The notes: a model not told the origin generated them from the letters alone. A stretch of DNA of 64,000 nt from Ambrosia x helenae (GCA_030844895.1 CM061227.1:116171603-116235602); one strand, 5' to 3'. Shown: positions 10,856 through 21,938, counted from the stretch's first letter. Program-made: numbers and translations.

Positions 10856-10991
10856 TCCTACTGGGTTCTGTCACCCGGATCATCGATGTGTTTGTTTTAT
10901 GTTGTATAATGAATTATCTTAGTATTACTTATCGATGTATTTGTTTTATGGTAATATTGTTGTTTGGATGCATATGACATTAATATACAAT

Positions 10992-13227
10992 TCAACATAA
11001 TACAATTTCATGCAGGATTATTACAAAAACCAGGACCCCCACAACTAGGTAGATTACAATATCTACCACCGGCACCACATAGGGGTCGACCCACATTCCG
11101 AGATGGTTGTTCACTTTGAACGACTCGAGTGGACGAAGCTTCCTGAGTGTTATAAGGGGGTGGGGGGGGGGGGTACACGTAATAGAGTGTTGTGGAATGA
11201 ACCCCCCTAACAAGGATGTGAATGAAATAGCCCCTGTTAAAATAACACTCTCATCATCGTCATTAAGCAACCTTGCTAAGTCATCGTAGTCCACATCATC
11301 ATCATCAATATCTGGAAATGTTGACGGCCATGCTTCGACAATATCTGGAAGTGTTGATGGCCCTGCTTCGACATCATCTTCACGTGTTGACGGCCCTGCT
11401 TCGACAACATCTTCGCGTGTTGACGGCCCTCCTTCGTCATTATCAACTCGTCTCCGCTTCGCAAATTGAAGACGTGAAGGATAATTCACGCAATCTCCTT
11501 CCCGAATTGAAGACAACACTGCGTTGGCAGTGTTTTGAATGTCTCTAAGTTGTGCAGGAGCGCTTGCCATATACCGAGCCGCTAGACTATGTATCTCGGT
11601 ATACCCTTCCAGCTACAACAATATTATAAAAAACAAATATTAATATAGTTCTTCGCATTATAAAGTAATTATTAAAGTGATATACAAACCAGTAATGTTG
11701 TAATCGACCCATGATCTCGGGATCCGGTTTGTGGTACCGGATTACTCGTCGGGTTGGTGACGTATCCAATCGTGTTTTCCAAATACCAAGTCATGTAATC
11801 TGGAGACACGGATGGAACTATCGTCCGTTCCCCGTCCACACTGTTGGATCTGCGATTATCCCAGGAAGAGATATAGTCGGCATGTAGACTAGACCAGTTT
11901 GTGGTGCTTTTCCCGGTACGCCTTATTTTATGCAATTTTTGGTGGACTTCACGGGTAAGGGGAGGATCCTGAGGTATCAACTGACATAACCCGAATTGTC
12001 TACGGACCCTCGATGGTGAGTGGTATTCAACTATATGCATCCACACAATGTAAGAGTCACAGCACCATGAATCCTCCCCGTCTTTGCAGTAATCCGGCAA
12101 AGACGCGAACGCTTCTTCATATGGTCGCCAAATAAACTTGTTCACAAAAAAATTTTTATTATTAACACATGGTACAAATTTAACCAGTAACACAATGTAG
12201 ATTAACTCTTACCGACTCCTCATGAAGATTTTGTAACTCTGAACGAATTTGGCGTAAGGAGTGTGACGCGGTCTCCCTAAAGTCATGTCTCACACGCCAA
12301 CTATAAATATAATTATAAAAACAATAATTAGTTAAGTTAACAAGTTTTACACAATATTATGTAGGCATCACATAATACTTACAGGACACCAAATGGAACT
12401 CCAGCTGGGAACTGGGGTTTAATTCTGGGGGATAATACCCGGATTCTGGTATACGCCCACAGTTGCAACAAAAACATAGGACCTGCCACCATGGTTGTGG
12501 TCCTTACTGCTGCTTTGCATAAGTTTCGATACAACCATGCTAACACAGCACTCCCCCAACTCAACCTCCCACATTCATGAATATTCAACAAATGTGGTAA
12601 AAATAACAACGACACAAAACTTTGGCTTGTGTCGGGAAACAGACAAAATGACAAAATAATTAAGATGACACATCGTGCGCGGCGTGTGATCTCGTCCTCA
12701 TCCGCGTCAGCGGGTAACGGGGCCTTTATTTTTTCTATAATTATGCTGGATTGCAACATATTTCCGCAGAAATTGCGGGGCTCACTTTCTACACCCAACA
12801 TTTCTGCGACATACTCTACCCGTTCCGCATCATCTCTCAGGCTGAATTCGGGTCCTGAGACCGCTGCACCATTAACCCGTAGACCCATTAGGACGTTTAC
12901 GTCCTGTAACGTCACCGTTGCCTCACCAATTCTTAGGTGAAACGTGTGGGTCTCAGGACGCCACCTTTCAACAAGGGCAGATATTAGCCCCCGGTCAATT
13001 TTGCGGTATCCGCAGTCAAGAACTCCACTAAAACCAGCGATCCGCACCAACTCTTGAATGCGTTGATCTAACGGATGTTTGGCAATGGCTTGCCAAAATG
13101 GTTGGTCACCCCGTCTGATTTCTAATAAACCATCTTCGCCATTTCCTTCAAAGAGCTTCGCAGTACAATGTTGTGGTTGAGCCCAAAGCAATAGATTATT
13201 GCAAGCACCGGGGTTTAGAGATGCCAT
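10992..13227 (-). CDS. Plant mobile domain (PMD) protein, copy 1, four exons
   Basis: Exons on the minus strand: 13227-12383, 12300-12213, 12136-11690 and 11612-10992, with GT-AG borders and consistent phases (2, 0, 0). The start ATG at 13227 (MASLNPGACNN) was chosen by position match with copy 2. Exon 1 holds the PMD core: GVLDCGYRKIDRGLISALVERWRPETHTFHL is split over residues 68-98, followed by GEATVTLQDVNVLMGLRV. This is the MAIN/MAIL1 and PP7-long-form domain, found in plant proteins and in Ty3 and MULE transposons. Exon 4 has three to four repeats of an (E)AGPSTREDDV-type unit, then an acidic Asp tract. The C-terminus may be shifted by a C-run at about 11160-11173: another frame after it is Cys-rich and looks more natural. 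Function in the element is unknown. Confidence 0.82.
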
Positions 13228-13329
13228 ATTAATTAATAGGGTTTGGAAATAATATATGAATTTCAATAATGGGAGTTTGAAGTCGTCTGATGACAATAGC
13301 CTTTGAGTTTAATTTTGAGAATGCAAATG

Positions 13330-13460
13330 ATGAAAATGACCTCCAATTTATACATAATCAATGTCGCCAAATAATTCTCATACATAATCAATGTCGCCAA
13401 ATGATTCCCATACATAATCAATGTCGCCAAATGATTTCCATACATTGTGAATGTCGCCAA
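13330..13460. repeat. AATGTCGCCAAAT repeats between the two PMD genes
   Basis: Four near-identical units of about 30 bp (CATACATAATCAATGTCGCC with small changes). They share the GTCGC word with the MULE subterminal arrays and lie directly upstream of PMD copy 1, so they could mark an old internal terminus or act as promoter elements. Confidence 0.75.
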
Positions 13461-13621
13461 ATCAATTAGAAATCTTCAAATGTACTTTGAGTTGTAAAAA
13501 AACATGTGTTTTTAAAGTTGCCAATCATTCTCATACCTACCATTGCAAGAATCCAAAGTTTTTTTAAACATTTTAATTGAACAATAAATACAACATATTA
13601 AATGAGCTCCAATAAAATATA

Positions 13622-16352
13622 CTACTGAAACTGATTATACATAAACCAATTAGGTTGCATTCTGGTGCGTTGTGGTCTGCCTGGTGCGTTCTGAGTGCCA
13701 GTCGTATCAGTATTAGAAACATTTAAATTCAAGCTCAAGTCAAGGCGGGGCGGAGGTGTAACATCGACATACCCTGCACGGTGGTCTTGTTGACTTTGAT
13801 TAGCTGCATAATACTGATAATCACTGTGAGTATCCGGCATAAAAGTCAACAATTGTGCTTGTGGGGTAAAAAAGTCTTCTTGTTGTTGGGTTACCCGATC
13901 CCGCACATTTTGTTGATTAACCCCCGGGTTTGTTTGAGGTTCCACTAAGAAGGTGGACATCAACTCACTAACTGCCGTCGGACTTAAGCCATCCCACCAA
14001 TTGGTCACCCCACTTAAGCCATCATCATAGAAACCTGCACCACCCCCAGCGCTAGACGGTCCAGCCAAACCTGCACCACCCCCGGCGCCAGACAGTCCAC
14101 TGCTGAACGCACCAAACCCACCGGCAGACGTACCACCTCCACTGGCAAACGCACCAAAACCCAACGCCTCAACCCCACCTCCACTGGCAAACGCCCCAAA
14201 CCCACCGGCAGACGTACCACCTCCACTGCCATACGCACCACCCCCACCCTCATACGCACCACCCCCACCCTGAAACGCACCACCCCCACCCTCAAACGCA
14301 CCACCCCCACCCTGAAACGCACCACCCCCACCCTCAAACGCACCACCCCCACCCTCAAACGCACCGCCAACAATGCCAAACTCACCACCTCCACTGCCAT
14401 ACGTACCACCCCCACCCTGAAACGCACCATCCCCACTGCCAAACCTGCCCCCAATGTCACCATCATTAACAACTGTATCATCAGAAGCTGGTTGATGACG
14501 TCGTCTCCTTATTGCCCTTTGAGCTCTTGGCGCCATTTGGAGGTTGACCTGGTTTGCTGTCAAATGCGGCTGATACTGGGAATATTCTTGGGCATCTGAC
14601 ATTTGCATAGTGTGGTGGGCAACACGTTCAATGAACTGGAGATTGCTAGAGGCCTGGGTACCATCTCCCGCTCCAGCTTGAGAGGATGCGTTGTAAATTA
14701 CACCCATTGACTCCCTCTACAAAAAAAAAAAAAAAATTAACAAAAAAAAATGTATTAAATTAAATTAATCGACAAAATAGTAACGAATACCATCATTTGA
14801 ATTCTTGCCCCGTCATCTTGAAAAGCAGGAGGAGGCATAGTTACTTCCCTGGGATCAGATATGTATACAACTGTGCGCGCATTATACCACGGCATGTAGT
14901 CGGCGTCAACTGATCGAGTCGTAATTATTTCACCGTTGACAAGAGTTTTGTCACGGTTGTTCCATCCGCTAACATACTCCTGGTGTGTAGTGAGCCAGTT
15001 AGTCCCGGTTTTACCTTGCCGGTTTAACTTGTGCAACCTCTTATGCTCACTTGGCTGTATACTGATCGGGGGCGGCTCCTGTTGCACCATCCCAAATTGT
15101 CTCATTACCCGTTGCGGATAATGATGTTCGACAATATCCCAATATATCAATGGGCAGGTACTCATCCAGCTTTTCATACCACTTCTGCAGATTGGTGGCA
15201 GCTTTCCAATGATATCATTGTAAGGGGTCCATTTAAACTACAAAAAAAAAATTATAGTTAGTTACACCCATTAATATCAAAGCCACTATACGAATGACAG
15301 ACTAATTGAAGTAACAAATTAGATATAATTACGTGGCTCCGGTGTAACGATTGAAGTTGAGAACGATATGTTCTCAAGCAGTGTGACGGGTTTACAGTGA
15401 AGTTGAGTGTCTGCTCTTGCCACCTATACAATAATTAGAAAGCAAAAATAATTAGTTCACTTTTGTAGAACCTAATAATTTAAGCAGCATAATTATATTA
15501 CCGAGCTGCCAACGGGACGGAATGATCAAAATTTACGTCTATTTGCGGGCCTATGCTTGGAAACCTTTCCCATGCCCAAAGCTGTAGAATGAAGGCGGGA
15601 CCAGAAAGGGCTATTGCATCGGGTGCTGTGGCATCACACAGGTTTCTATACAAACATGCTAAAGCTGCACTACCCCAGCTATACGATGAACATCTTCGTA
15701 GATCATCTAAAAGTCTTAGACGGTGCAACGAAATTCTATTGTTGGCATTATCCGGAAGTATTGTGCAACCAATAAGATTAAATATTATCGAACGAGCACG
15801 AATAACGCACTCTTCGTCGGTTGCTTCAGCTTCAGAAAATGGTTTCTCTAACTCTCTTATAATAGTAGCTGACTTAAGAGATTTGCCAATAAAATCATTT
15901 CGCTCAGGGGTAAAACCCAACAAAGTTTCACACATTTTGATGGCCTGCTGCTCTGTAATGGGAGTTTCCGGACCCGATACCACAACACCCTCTACCGGTA
16001 ATCCCCACAACACGTTGATATCCTGTAACGTGATGGTGGCTTCACCCACAGGTAGATGAAATGTGTGCGTTTCTGGCCTCCACCGCTCAACCAACGCAGT
16101 TATCAGTGCGTGGTCCAGGTACCGATAACCACAACTTAACACCCCACCAAGCCCGGCTTCTTGTATGATACCTTTTACCCGTTCACCTAACGGGTTTTCC
16201 TTAAGAAAATTCCATAAACTTCTATCACCGCGTTTCACATTTAGGGGTTGGTTGTATTTTTCAGGATTTGTGAAAATAGACAACGCACGGTGGTCGTTGT
16301 GTAGAAACAACACATCGTTTTCAAGAGGACCCGGGTGTATGTTGTAATTCAT
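13622..16352 (-). CDS. Plant mobile domain (PMD) protein, copy 2, four exons, Gly-rich C-terminal part
   Basis: Exons 16352-15502, 15423-15333, 15237-14791 and 14716-13622, about 827 aa, with the same intron phases as copy 1 and exon 3 of identical length (447 nt). ATG 16352 (MNYNIHPGPLEND) was preferred; the frame is open further upstream to 16562. The PMD core reads GVLSCGYRYLDHALITALVERWRPETHTFHL (split over about residues 70-100), then GEATITLQDINVLWGLPVEG. Exon 3 matches copy 1 (EHHYPQRVMRQFG, NRQGKTGTNW). The last exon carries about 14 Gly-rich units such as GGGGAFEGGGGAFQ, then a Gln-rich tail ending NWFMYNQFQ. Clearly a diverged duplicate of copy 1. Biochemical role unknown; PMD family members in Arabidopsis act in the nucleus in gene expression and silencing with PP7-like proteins. 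Confidence 0.85.
14035..14425 (-). repeat. Coding minisatellite: GGGGA(F/Y) repeats in PMD copy 2
   Basis: About 24-bp units (CACCCCCACCCT.AAACG on +) repeated with small changes encode GGGGAFEG/GGGGAFQG/GSGGG. All unit changes are multiples of three, so the frame is kept. Confidence 0.9.
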
Positions 16353-16729
16353 TTTCAAATCACAGCTAATTTTTTTCAACTTTGAAATATATTGAGAGTT
16401 TGCAAAAGGAAAAACTTTTGAATCGCTGAAGGAAATTTTTGAGAATTTCATCTTCGTGCCTCTATCATCCCTGTTATATAACAAGGGCTTCTGTTCTTTT
16501 CGATCATCCATTTTCTCTGCAAGTCTACTATAGGAAGCAGTATGACTTGAAATATTATTCACTGCTTGCTGATGGACATCACAATGGCAAGTATAAATAT
16601 AGTATTATTATAGTGTAACATGTGATATATAAAGACAAAACACTTACAATTTGAATATAGTAAACGACAATATGGGGAAGAGAACATGTGAAAACCCTAC
16701 CAAAGTGGCTCATGGGAATCAGATTATTT

Positions 16730-17045
16730 ACATGAATGTCGCTGATTGAAAGACAAACATTCAAATAATTATATCAATGTCGCTGATTGAAACACAAACA
16801 TTCAAATAATTATATCAATGTCGCTGATTGAAACACAAACATTCAAATAATTATATCAATGTCGCTGATTGAAAGACAAACATTCAAAATATTAAATTGA
16901 ATGTCGCTGATTGAGTGAGAAACATTCAAATTATTAAATTGAATGTCGCTGATTGAGTGAGAAACATTGAATTCTTACTTTAAAGTCGCCATTTGGATAT
17001 GTTACATTCAAATTATTTATTGAATGTCGCTGATTGGATCAGCAA
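16730..17045. repeat. Right subterminal GTCGCTGATTG repeats of the MULE
   Basis: Seven or more copies of AATGTCGCTGATTGA separated by AAACATTCAAATAATTA-type filler, mirroring the left subterminal array. The unit is about 40 bp. Confidence 0.85.
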
Positions 17046-17137
17046 CATACCCATTTGTGATTTTTTTGGTTGAAACAACCTACAAACACTTGCCCATACA
17101 ACAAATAACCTATTTTTGCAAAAAATTCTCCAAATTG

Positions 17138-17892
17138 CCCACAGTAAACAACAAAACATGGGATCCTAATCTTCTCTCTTCTTAAATATAAATATGTATT
17201 CTTAAGTATAATATGTAGTAAAGTCCTCCACAATCTCCATCCTGCTATGTATATGAACCACGGCTGCGCACATCGCCGTGTTATGCACCGTTCGTCCGTT
17301 CGCCCATAACGCATCCCAAACCCCCTGGGCCCTGCGCCACTACACCCATATGCATTCGTGTCTTCTTGTTGAACCGTGATGGTGGAGAAGTTGAAGATCT
17401 GCGGCGCAACCGGCACCGAGAAGTCGAGATGGAAGTGGTTACGTTGAGGGTGGTGGTAAACGTTACGTGATCGGAGGGGATTCGATTGCGGTTAGTATGA
17501 CGGGTAATTGTTATGTTTGGTCATTCGGTGATCTGTAACTATGACGGTTAAAGGTGGTCATCCTCTCCAATGATCTGTACATGCGCCGGTTATTTCTTAA
17601 GTGATAATTGTGGGGTGGAGATTGGAGAAAAGCGATTGGTCTTGGAGTTGCCTATAGTAACCGGTGGTGAGAGCGATTGTGTTAACGGTGATGGTAAATG
17701 TTAAGTGAGAAACCGTTAAGTATTATTAACTTCCGTTAAGTTGATATTTGTATTATAGTATAATTTTTTAAAATAATTTTCTTTGTTTTCAACTCTAAAA
17801 GTAAATATAAAACATAAATAAAAACATTTCATTAAAAATTAAACATAATAATATGAAAACATAAAAAAAATACATAACAAAGAAAAAAAAAC
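17138..17892. other. Spacer right of the MULE, no gene recognised
   Basis: Starts with the flank of the 9-bp duplication. Contains GC-richer stretches at 17270-17350 and 17400-17700 with GGTGATGG/GGTGGTCA words, but no long or spliced frame was recognised. Confidence 0.45.
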
Positions 17893-18293
17893 TTAAAGTT
17901 GGGGGCGCAACAATCGCCATGCCTCGACATTGTCGAAATCGTTGCCGTATTGAACCCCATACTCATACTTAGTGAATTCGATAGCCAACTCTTCATCAAG
18001 CTCCGGGTCTTCTGTAACTTGTTGCTCGTATAGGGTGTTCCACCTCTCACGTTTGATGTTGAGGTCGCCCCACTTGAACTGGAGGTCACGGACGGTCTTG
18101 GTGGTGTTGGTGCCAACGTGTTCAACGAAGTCGCTAAACACTCGAGCCCAAAACCCTTCCGGGGGGAAGGCCGACCCATCGTCCCGGTGGGGGAGGGGGG
18201 ATGAGTTGAATTTCCGGGTCATTCGAGGCATCCTTGTGGCAAACCACAAGGGCCATCTCTTCCTCTTCGGTCCACGTGATCATATTTTTGGCG
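17893..18293 (-). pseudogene. Myb/SANT-like (NAM-associated type) transposon ORF, copy A, frameshifted
   Basis: From ATG 18293 the frame reads MITWTEEEEMALV, the start of a Myb/SANT-like domain. A frameshift near 18210 moves the rest to the frame of GFWARVFSDFVEHVG, VRDLQFKWGDLNIKRERWN and FDNVEAWRLLRPQL, which ends at 17893. The order W-T-E-E, F-W, K-W-x-x-L/I-N, V-x-A-W is the layout of the Myb/SANT-like proteins associated with PIF/Harbinger-type elements. A TATA-like box (GATATAAATAG on minus, about 18352-18362) lies 60-70 bp upstream, and a GTCTC-rich array (18410-18540) lies further up. Confidence 0.65.
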
Positions 18294-18409
18294 GGTGTGG
18301 GTTTTTTTAGTTTTTACCATTTGTGTGAGTTGTGAGTTTTAACCACGGTTTCTTCTATTTATATCCAAAAAATTTGCACGGTAAGAAGGTTAAATTAAAT
18401 AAAGCGACA

Positions 18410-18545
18410 GTTTTCAAAGCCGTCTCGGGAACCGTCAAAGTCAAGAGTCTTTGAGCCTTCTCGGGAACTGTGAGACATCTTTGAGACGTCTCGGAACCGT
18501 GAAACGACTTTGAGTCGTCTCGGGAAACCGTCTCACCAATGTATA
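18410..18545. repeat. GTCTCGGGA-type array upstream of copy A
   Basis: Irregular repeats of CCGTCTCGGGAACCGT with spacer AAAGTC/TTTGAG. On the plus side it is followed by a TATA-like GTATATAAATACC at about 18540, so it may work as a two-way promoter. Confidence 0.6.
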
Positions 18546-18559
18546 TAAATACCCCACTT

Positions 18560-19145
18560 CACTTCACAAAATTTGTACCCTCTCTCTATCATCTATACTA
18601 AACCTTCATCAAACCTTTCAGCTTTCCAATCAATGACAATTTTATTTTTAAATCCTCCACTTTTCCAACCGAAGCCTACCGTTGTTACGAAAATATTGTC
18701 CGGTCCGATTATACTTGGATCGTTGTTACATCTGCGTACACCTACTTGGATCGTTGTTGCATCTGCGCGTGGGTTAACCCGTGTAGAATGCATCGATGAT
18801 GTGGTGGTCTACATTATTGGCAAGTTTGATTCTTTGTCTATGTAGAGCACATACACCATTCAAACAAGGTTCAAAGCAAGTAAATTTGGGAAGTAATTTC
18901 CCCTCCCCTACTGCTAACTACGTTCTGTGGTCGACGTGTGCAACGGATACGTCTCGGTGGACGACGTGTGCAACGAGTTTGTGTATTGTTCGTGTAATAG
19001 TTCAGTTTTTGTAATATTTGTCGTGTTACAAATTGTAATATTGTAATATTTGGATTAATAAAAACATAAATATTTAAACATAAGATTCATTGGATTAATA
19101 GAAACATAAGATTAATAAAAACATAAAATTACAAAAGTTAAATAA
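18560..19145. other. Spacer between Myb/SANT copies A and B
   Basis: Follows a TATA-like box on + and CT-rich leader sequence, but the frames are short (a 90-codon frame at 18573 shows no known domain). A GTCTCGGTGGACGACGTGTGCAAC word is duplicated in part (GTCGACGTGTGCAAC) near 18930-18975. Confidence 0.4.
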
Positions 19146-19499
19146 CTACGCATTAAGACGGTCCCTCATCATTTGCCAAGCCGACACGTGTTTGAATTCT
19201 TTACGCTGTTTGGATTGATACTCTGCTTTGGTATATATGATGGCGACGTCTTCCGGCATGTCTGAAGGAAACACTTGAAGTGTTTGATAGTGGTACCCGT
19301 TGAAGAGCTGCCACTTCGTGTTCAAGTCGTTCCATTTACGGCTAAGTGAGTCGATGGTTCGGTCAGACCCACCCACCAGCCGATTGTATTCGTGTAAAAT
19401 ACGGTACCACTTGTTTATTTGGTGTGGGCTATCTTCGACATGTTGCCACGCTGAAACCAGTGCAATTTCTTGTTCCTCGGTCTATCGTTGGGGTGCCAT
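19146..19499 (-). pseudogene. Myb/SANT-like transposon ORF, copy B, with early nonsense codon
   Basis: Single exon from ATG 19499: MAPQR, then TAG at 19484-19482, then TEEQEIALVSAWQHV, SLSRKWNDLNTKWQLFNGYH and HVSAWQMMRDRLNA. The stop stands where the family has its first Trp, so TGG to TAG is likely. The order of conserved Trp residues matches copy A, and the sequence is closer to the common plant form (NDLN-x-K-W...FNG). Upstream are a TATA-like box (CTATAAATACC on minus, about 19586-19596) and the GTCTC-rich array. Confidence 0.7.
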
Positions 19500-19614
19500 T
19501 TTTTTGTATGAATGAGACGACGGTGGTAAGGGGTAGTGTTAGTGGTAGTGGAGGAGTCGGACGTGGTATGGGACGGAGACTGGTATTTATAGGGCTGAGG
19601 TGGACAACCGAACC

Positions 19615-20036
19615 GTCGGACCGTCTCGGGACTCACCAGAAACGAAGAGCCCCAAGACGAATCCGGCCACGTGTCATTATATTATTGGCTTTGACCCTAA
19701 GCCGTCTCGGGAGACGGCTAGGGAAATGTGAAACGTCTCCACCGAAAACGTCTTTTGCAGGCCTGAGATGTCTTCGGATACGTCTTCGGTGTGGTTCCCG
19801 AGACGGCTCAAGTCTACTCGAAGACGGCTTGAGCCCGACAGTCAGTGAGACGTCTCTAGGGCCCACGGGAGCCGTCTTGGCGGCTCTGGCATGTCTCCCG
19901 AGAGGCCACACAGTTTTCGGGATCTAGGTCGGCCACGTGTTGCATTTCTATTGGTCGTAGACTAAAGCGTCTCCGGAGACGGTTCGGTCTCTTTGGGAGC
20001 CGTGACCCGTATCTCCAAAGAGACGGGAAGGCAACA
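19615..20036. mobile_element. GTCTC-rich terminal region of a Harbinger-like element
   Basis: Dense CCGTCTCGGGAGACGG words in both orientations. The last 150 bp is the reverse complement of 4240-4400. It joins the truncated copia fragment at about 20040 and lies upstream of ORF copy B, so it is probably that element's end and promoter. The left end of the element was not found. Confidence 0.6.
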
Positions 20037-20059
20037 TAGTACAAGTAATTCCCAATTGA

Positions 20060-21380
20060 TTTAATTTGCGAGGGACCTCACAAATCACAATGAACCAATT
20101 CAAGTGGTAAAGTAGCATGTTTATTATTGATAGTAAAAGGGAGCCGTTTAGATTTGGCAAGTTCACACGGGGTACAAACACCCAGTTTAGGCAAAACAGA
20201 AGTAAAGGAAATAAGAATATTATTTTTCAATAAAGAGATAACATCAAAATTGACATGTTCTAAACGGGAATGCCACAATTCAAAGGAAGTCTTAGGACAT
20301 TTAGTAGACGAAAGCAAGGCATGATGAGTGTCGTGGAGGATATAAAGTCCATCTTCACGGCACCTGCGGGCTAGGATTTTCTTGTTGTGACAGTCTTGAA
20401 TAAAAAAAACGAGGGTAAGAAAAAACAACATCAACAGGGTTATCTTCAGTTGATTTGCTTATGGGTAAGAGATTCTTGGTGAGATTAGGCACCACCAATA
20501 CATTTTTAAGATCAAGGGACCCAAAGAGTTTGGTATTACCAACATGGGTAATGGGTAAAGACTGGTCGTTTTCAAAGAAAACATGAGGATTACCTTGAGT
20601 GGGGGTGGCCATTGGGTGAGAGGTATTGCTAGGAACCATGTGATCCAACGCACCTGTATCTCCGGTCCAGTCAGGAATGGTAGAGTTCATGGAGCATTGC
20701 GCATGTAAGGCTTGCGTAAGTTAGGCCTCGGAGGACCAAGAGATGATGCAAAGTTGGCCAATTCGTAACATCGGGTCGCAAAGTGACCCGTTTTTTTTCA
20801 CAGTTGGCATGTGGGAGGGCGATTATTGCGCCGATAATTAGTATAGTTGTTGCTGCCTTGTTTGTGCGAAGTGAGCCGAGAGTTGTTACGGTTGTTGGGA
20901 CAATAACCATAAGAGTATTGCTGGCCCATAGGAGAACGGTGGGAGGGTCTGCTGATTTGCGAGTTAGCCGAGAAGGCAAGTGTGAGGAGTTGGTATGGAG
21001 GGCTTTAATAAATAACTCATGGCTTTCCGCACGAGCCAATAAGTCCACAAGGTTCGGGATAGGCGAATGGGCCGAATATGCATGGAGAAGCCTTCAAAAG
21101 CCGTTCCAAGGGCACACAAAAACCAATGTAACTGATCCATCGAATCCATCGGGTGTCCGATGGTATGAAGTTGATCACAAACACTTTTGAAGACGCGTCC
21201 ATAATCAGAAACAGATTTGTCTCCCATTTGAAGGTTGCGGAGATTATCTCTAAGATTTTTAAGACGTTCATTGGATGTGTTGCAAAATCATTCTCAAACG
21301 CCAACCTAATATCACGAGCGCTAGATGATCAAAGGATTTGTTCCAACGACAATTCGGTGGACATATCATAAATCATTGCA
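20060..21380 (-). mobile_element. Truncated Ty1/copia retrotransposon (gag, protease region, start of integrase)
   Basis: Broken minus-strand frames in copia order. gag-like sequence lies at 21304-20960 with frameshifts. A zinc-knuckle-like region is near 20800. A protease-to-pre-integrase linker at 20690-20440 reads WTGDTGALDHM (the D-T-G-A site), then LPITHVGNTKLFGSLDLKNV and VVPNLTKNLLPISKS. The GAG-pre-integrase domain lies at 20434-20078 (FELWHSRLEHVNFDVISLL, CTPCELAKSKRLPF), followed by the first bases of the integrase. Reverse transcriptase and LTRs are missing; the fragment stops at the GTCTC-rich element. Confidence 0.85.
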
Positions 21381-21649
21381 CCTAACTTTTTTTAGATAGA
21401 AGATTGACATGCATTTCTTAAAAGCGTATATATTAAAATGAGTGGACTATACATTTTTACACTCTTTTCCTTTCATCAAAGTATTCTTACTAGACATTTT
21501 AAATAGACAATAACCGATCAAGATCCAAAATTTGTCACTAAGAATTAGATAATATAATAATGTAATGTTTATCGCGCCATGTTTTCTTGAGTACTATATA
21601 ACTAATGAGTGTTATAAGACTATATTATGAGGCTTTATGGGTATAATAT
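21381..21649. other. AT-rich spacer, nothing recognised
   Basis: No gene or terminal repeat seen between the copia fragment and the SINE duplication. Confidence 0.5.
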
Positions 21650-21665
21650 AAGCCATATCAACATT

Positions 21666-21922
21666 TTTTTGACCGGTTAACAGATCAAACCCGAGTACTC
21701 TTGGAGTCTCGGGGCATCATTTCAACAAATTCAAGTACTCCGAGAGTACCCAAGTTGTTAAACACCAATTCCGTGGAAAACCCGGTAACCCACCAGCAGG
21801 TACGACGATGAAATTACCGGTAAAACCTGTTTAACTTAAGAATCGAACCCAGGATCCCCCAGTCTTCTATCATTGCTGGTTGCCCACCAATGCCTCTACC
21901 GTTACACTACAGCGGTATTAAC
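21666..21922 (-). mobile_element. tRNA-derived SINE with 16-bp target duplication
   Basis: On the minus strand the head (from 21922) carries an A-box-like TAGTGTAACGGTAGAGG and the B box GGTTCGATTC (about 21841-21850). The body ends in a T-run at 21666-21671 (A-run on minus). Flanks AAGCCATATCAACATT (21650-21665) and AAGCCATATCGACATT (21923-21938) differ by one base. Confidence 0.88.
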
Positions 21923-21938
21923 AAGCCATATCGACATT

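Larger units (their letters stand above)
7568..17128. mobile_element. Complete 9.6-kb Mutator-like element (MULE) carrying transposase and two PMD genes
   Basis: Terminal inverted repeats start GAATTTTTTGCAAAAATAGG (7568) and end with the mirror image at 17128. They match for over 100 bp, through the segment TGTATGGGCAAGTG. The flanks carry the same 9 bp, TCCAAATTG, at 7559-7567 and 17129-17137, the duplication length of Mutator elements. Inside are a broken MURA transposase on + (8240-10855) and two convergently placed plant mobile domain genes on - (10992-13227 and 13622-16352). Subterminal regions (7660-8080, 16730-17040) and the spacer 13330-13460 hold many copies of a GTCGC word. Confidence 0.95.

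Noticed and set aside
11107..11548. Plus-strand and second minus frames over PMD copy 1 exon 4
   Set aside because: Shadows of the repeat-coding exon; no splice or domain support.
14014..14481. 155-codon Val/Arg-rich minus frame
   Set aside because: Out-of-frame reading of the Gly-rich minisatellite in PMD copy 2.
21841..21922. Possible tRNA gene (GGTTCGATTC B box)
   Set aside because: No tRNA fold with anticodon arm; A and B boxes, tail and 16-bp target duplication fit a SINE.
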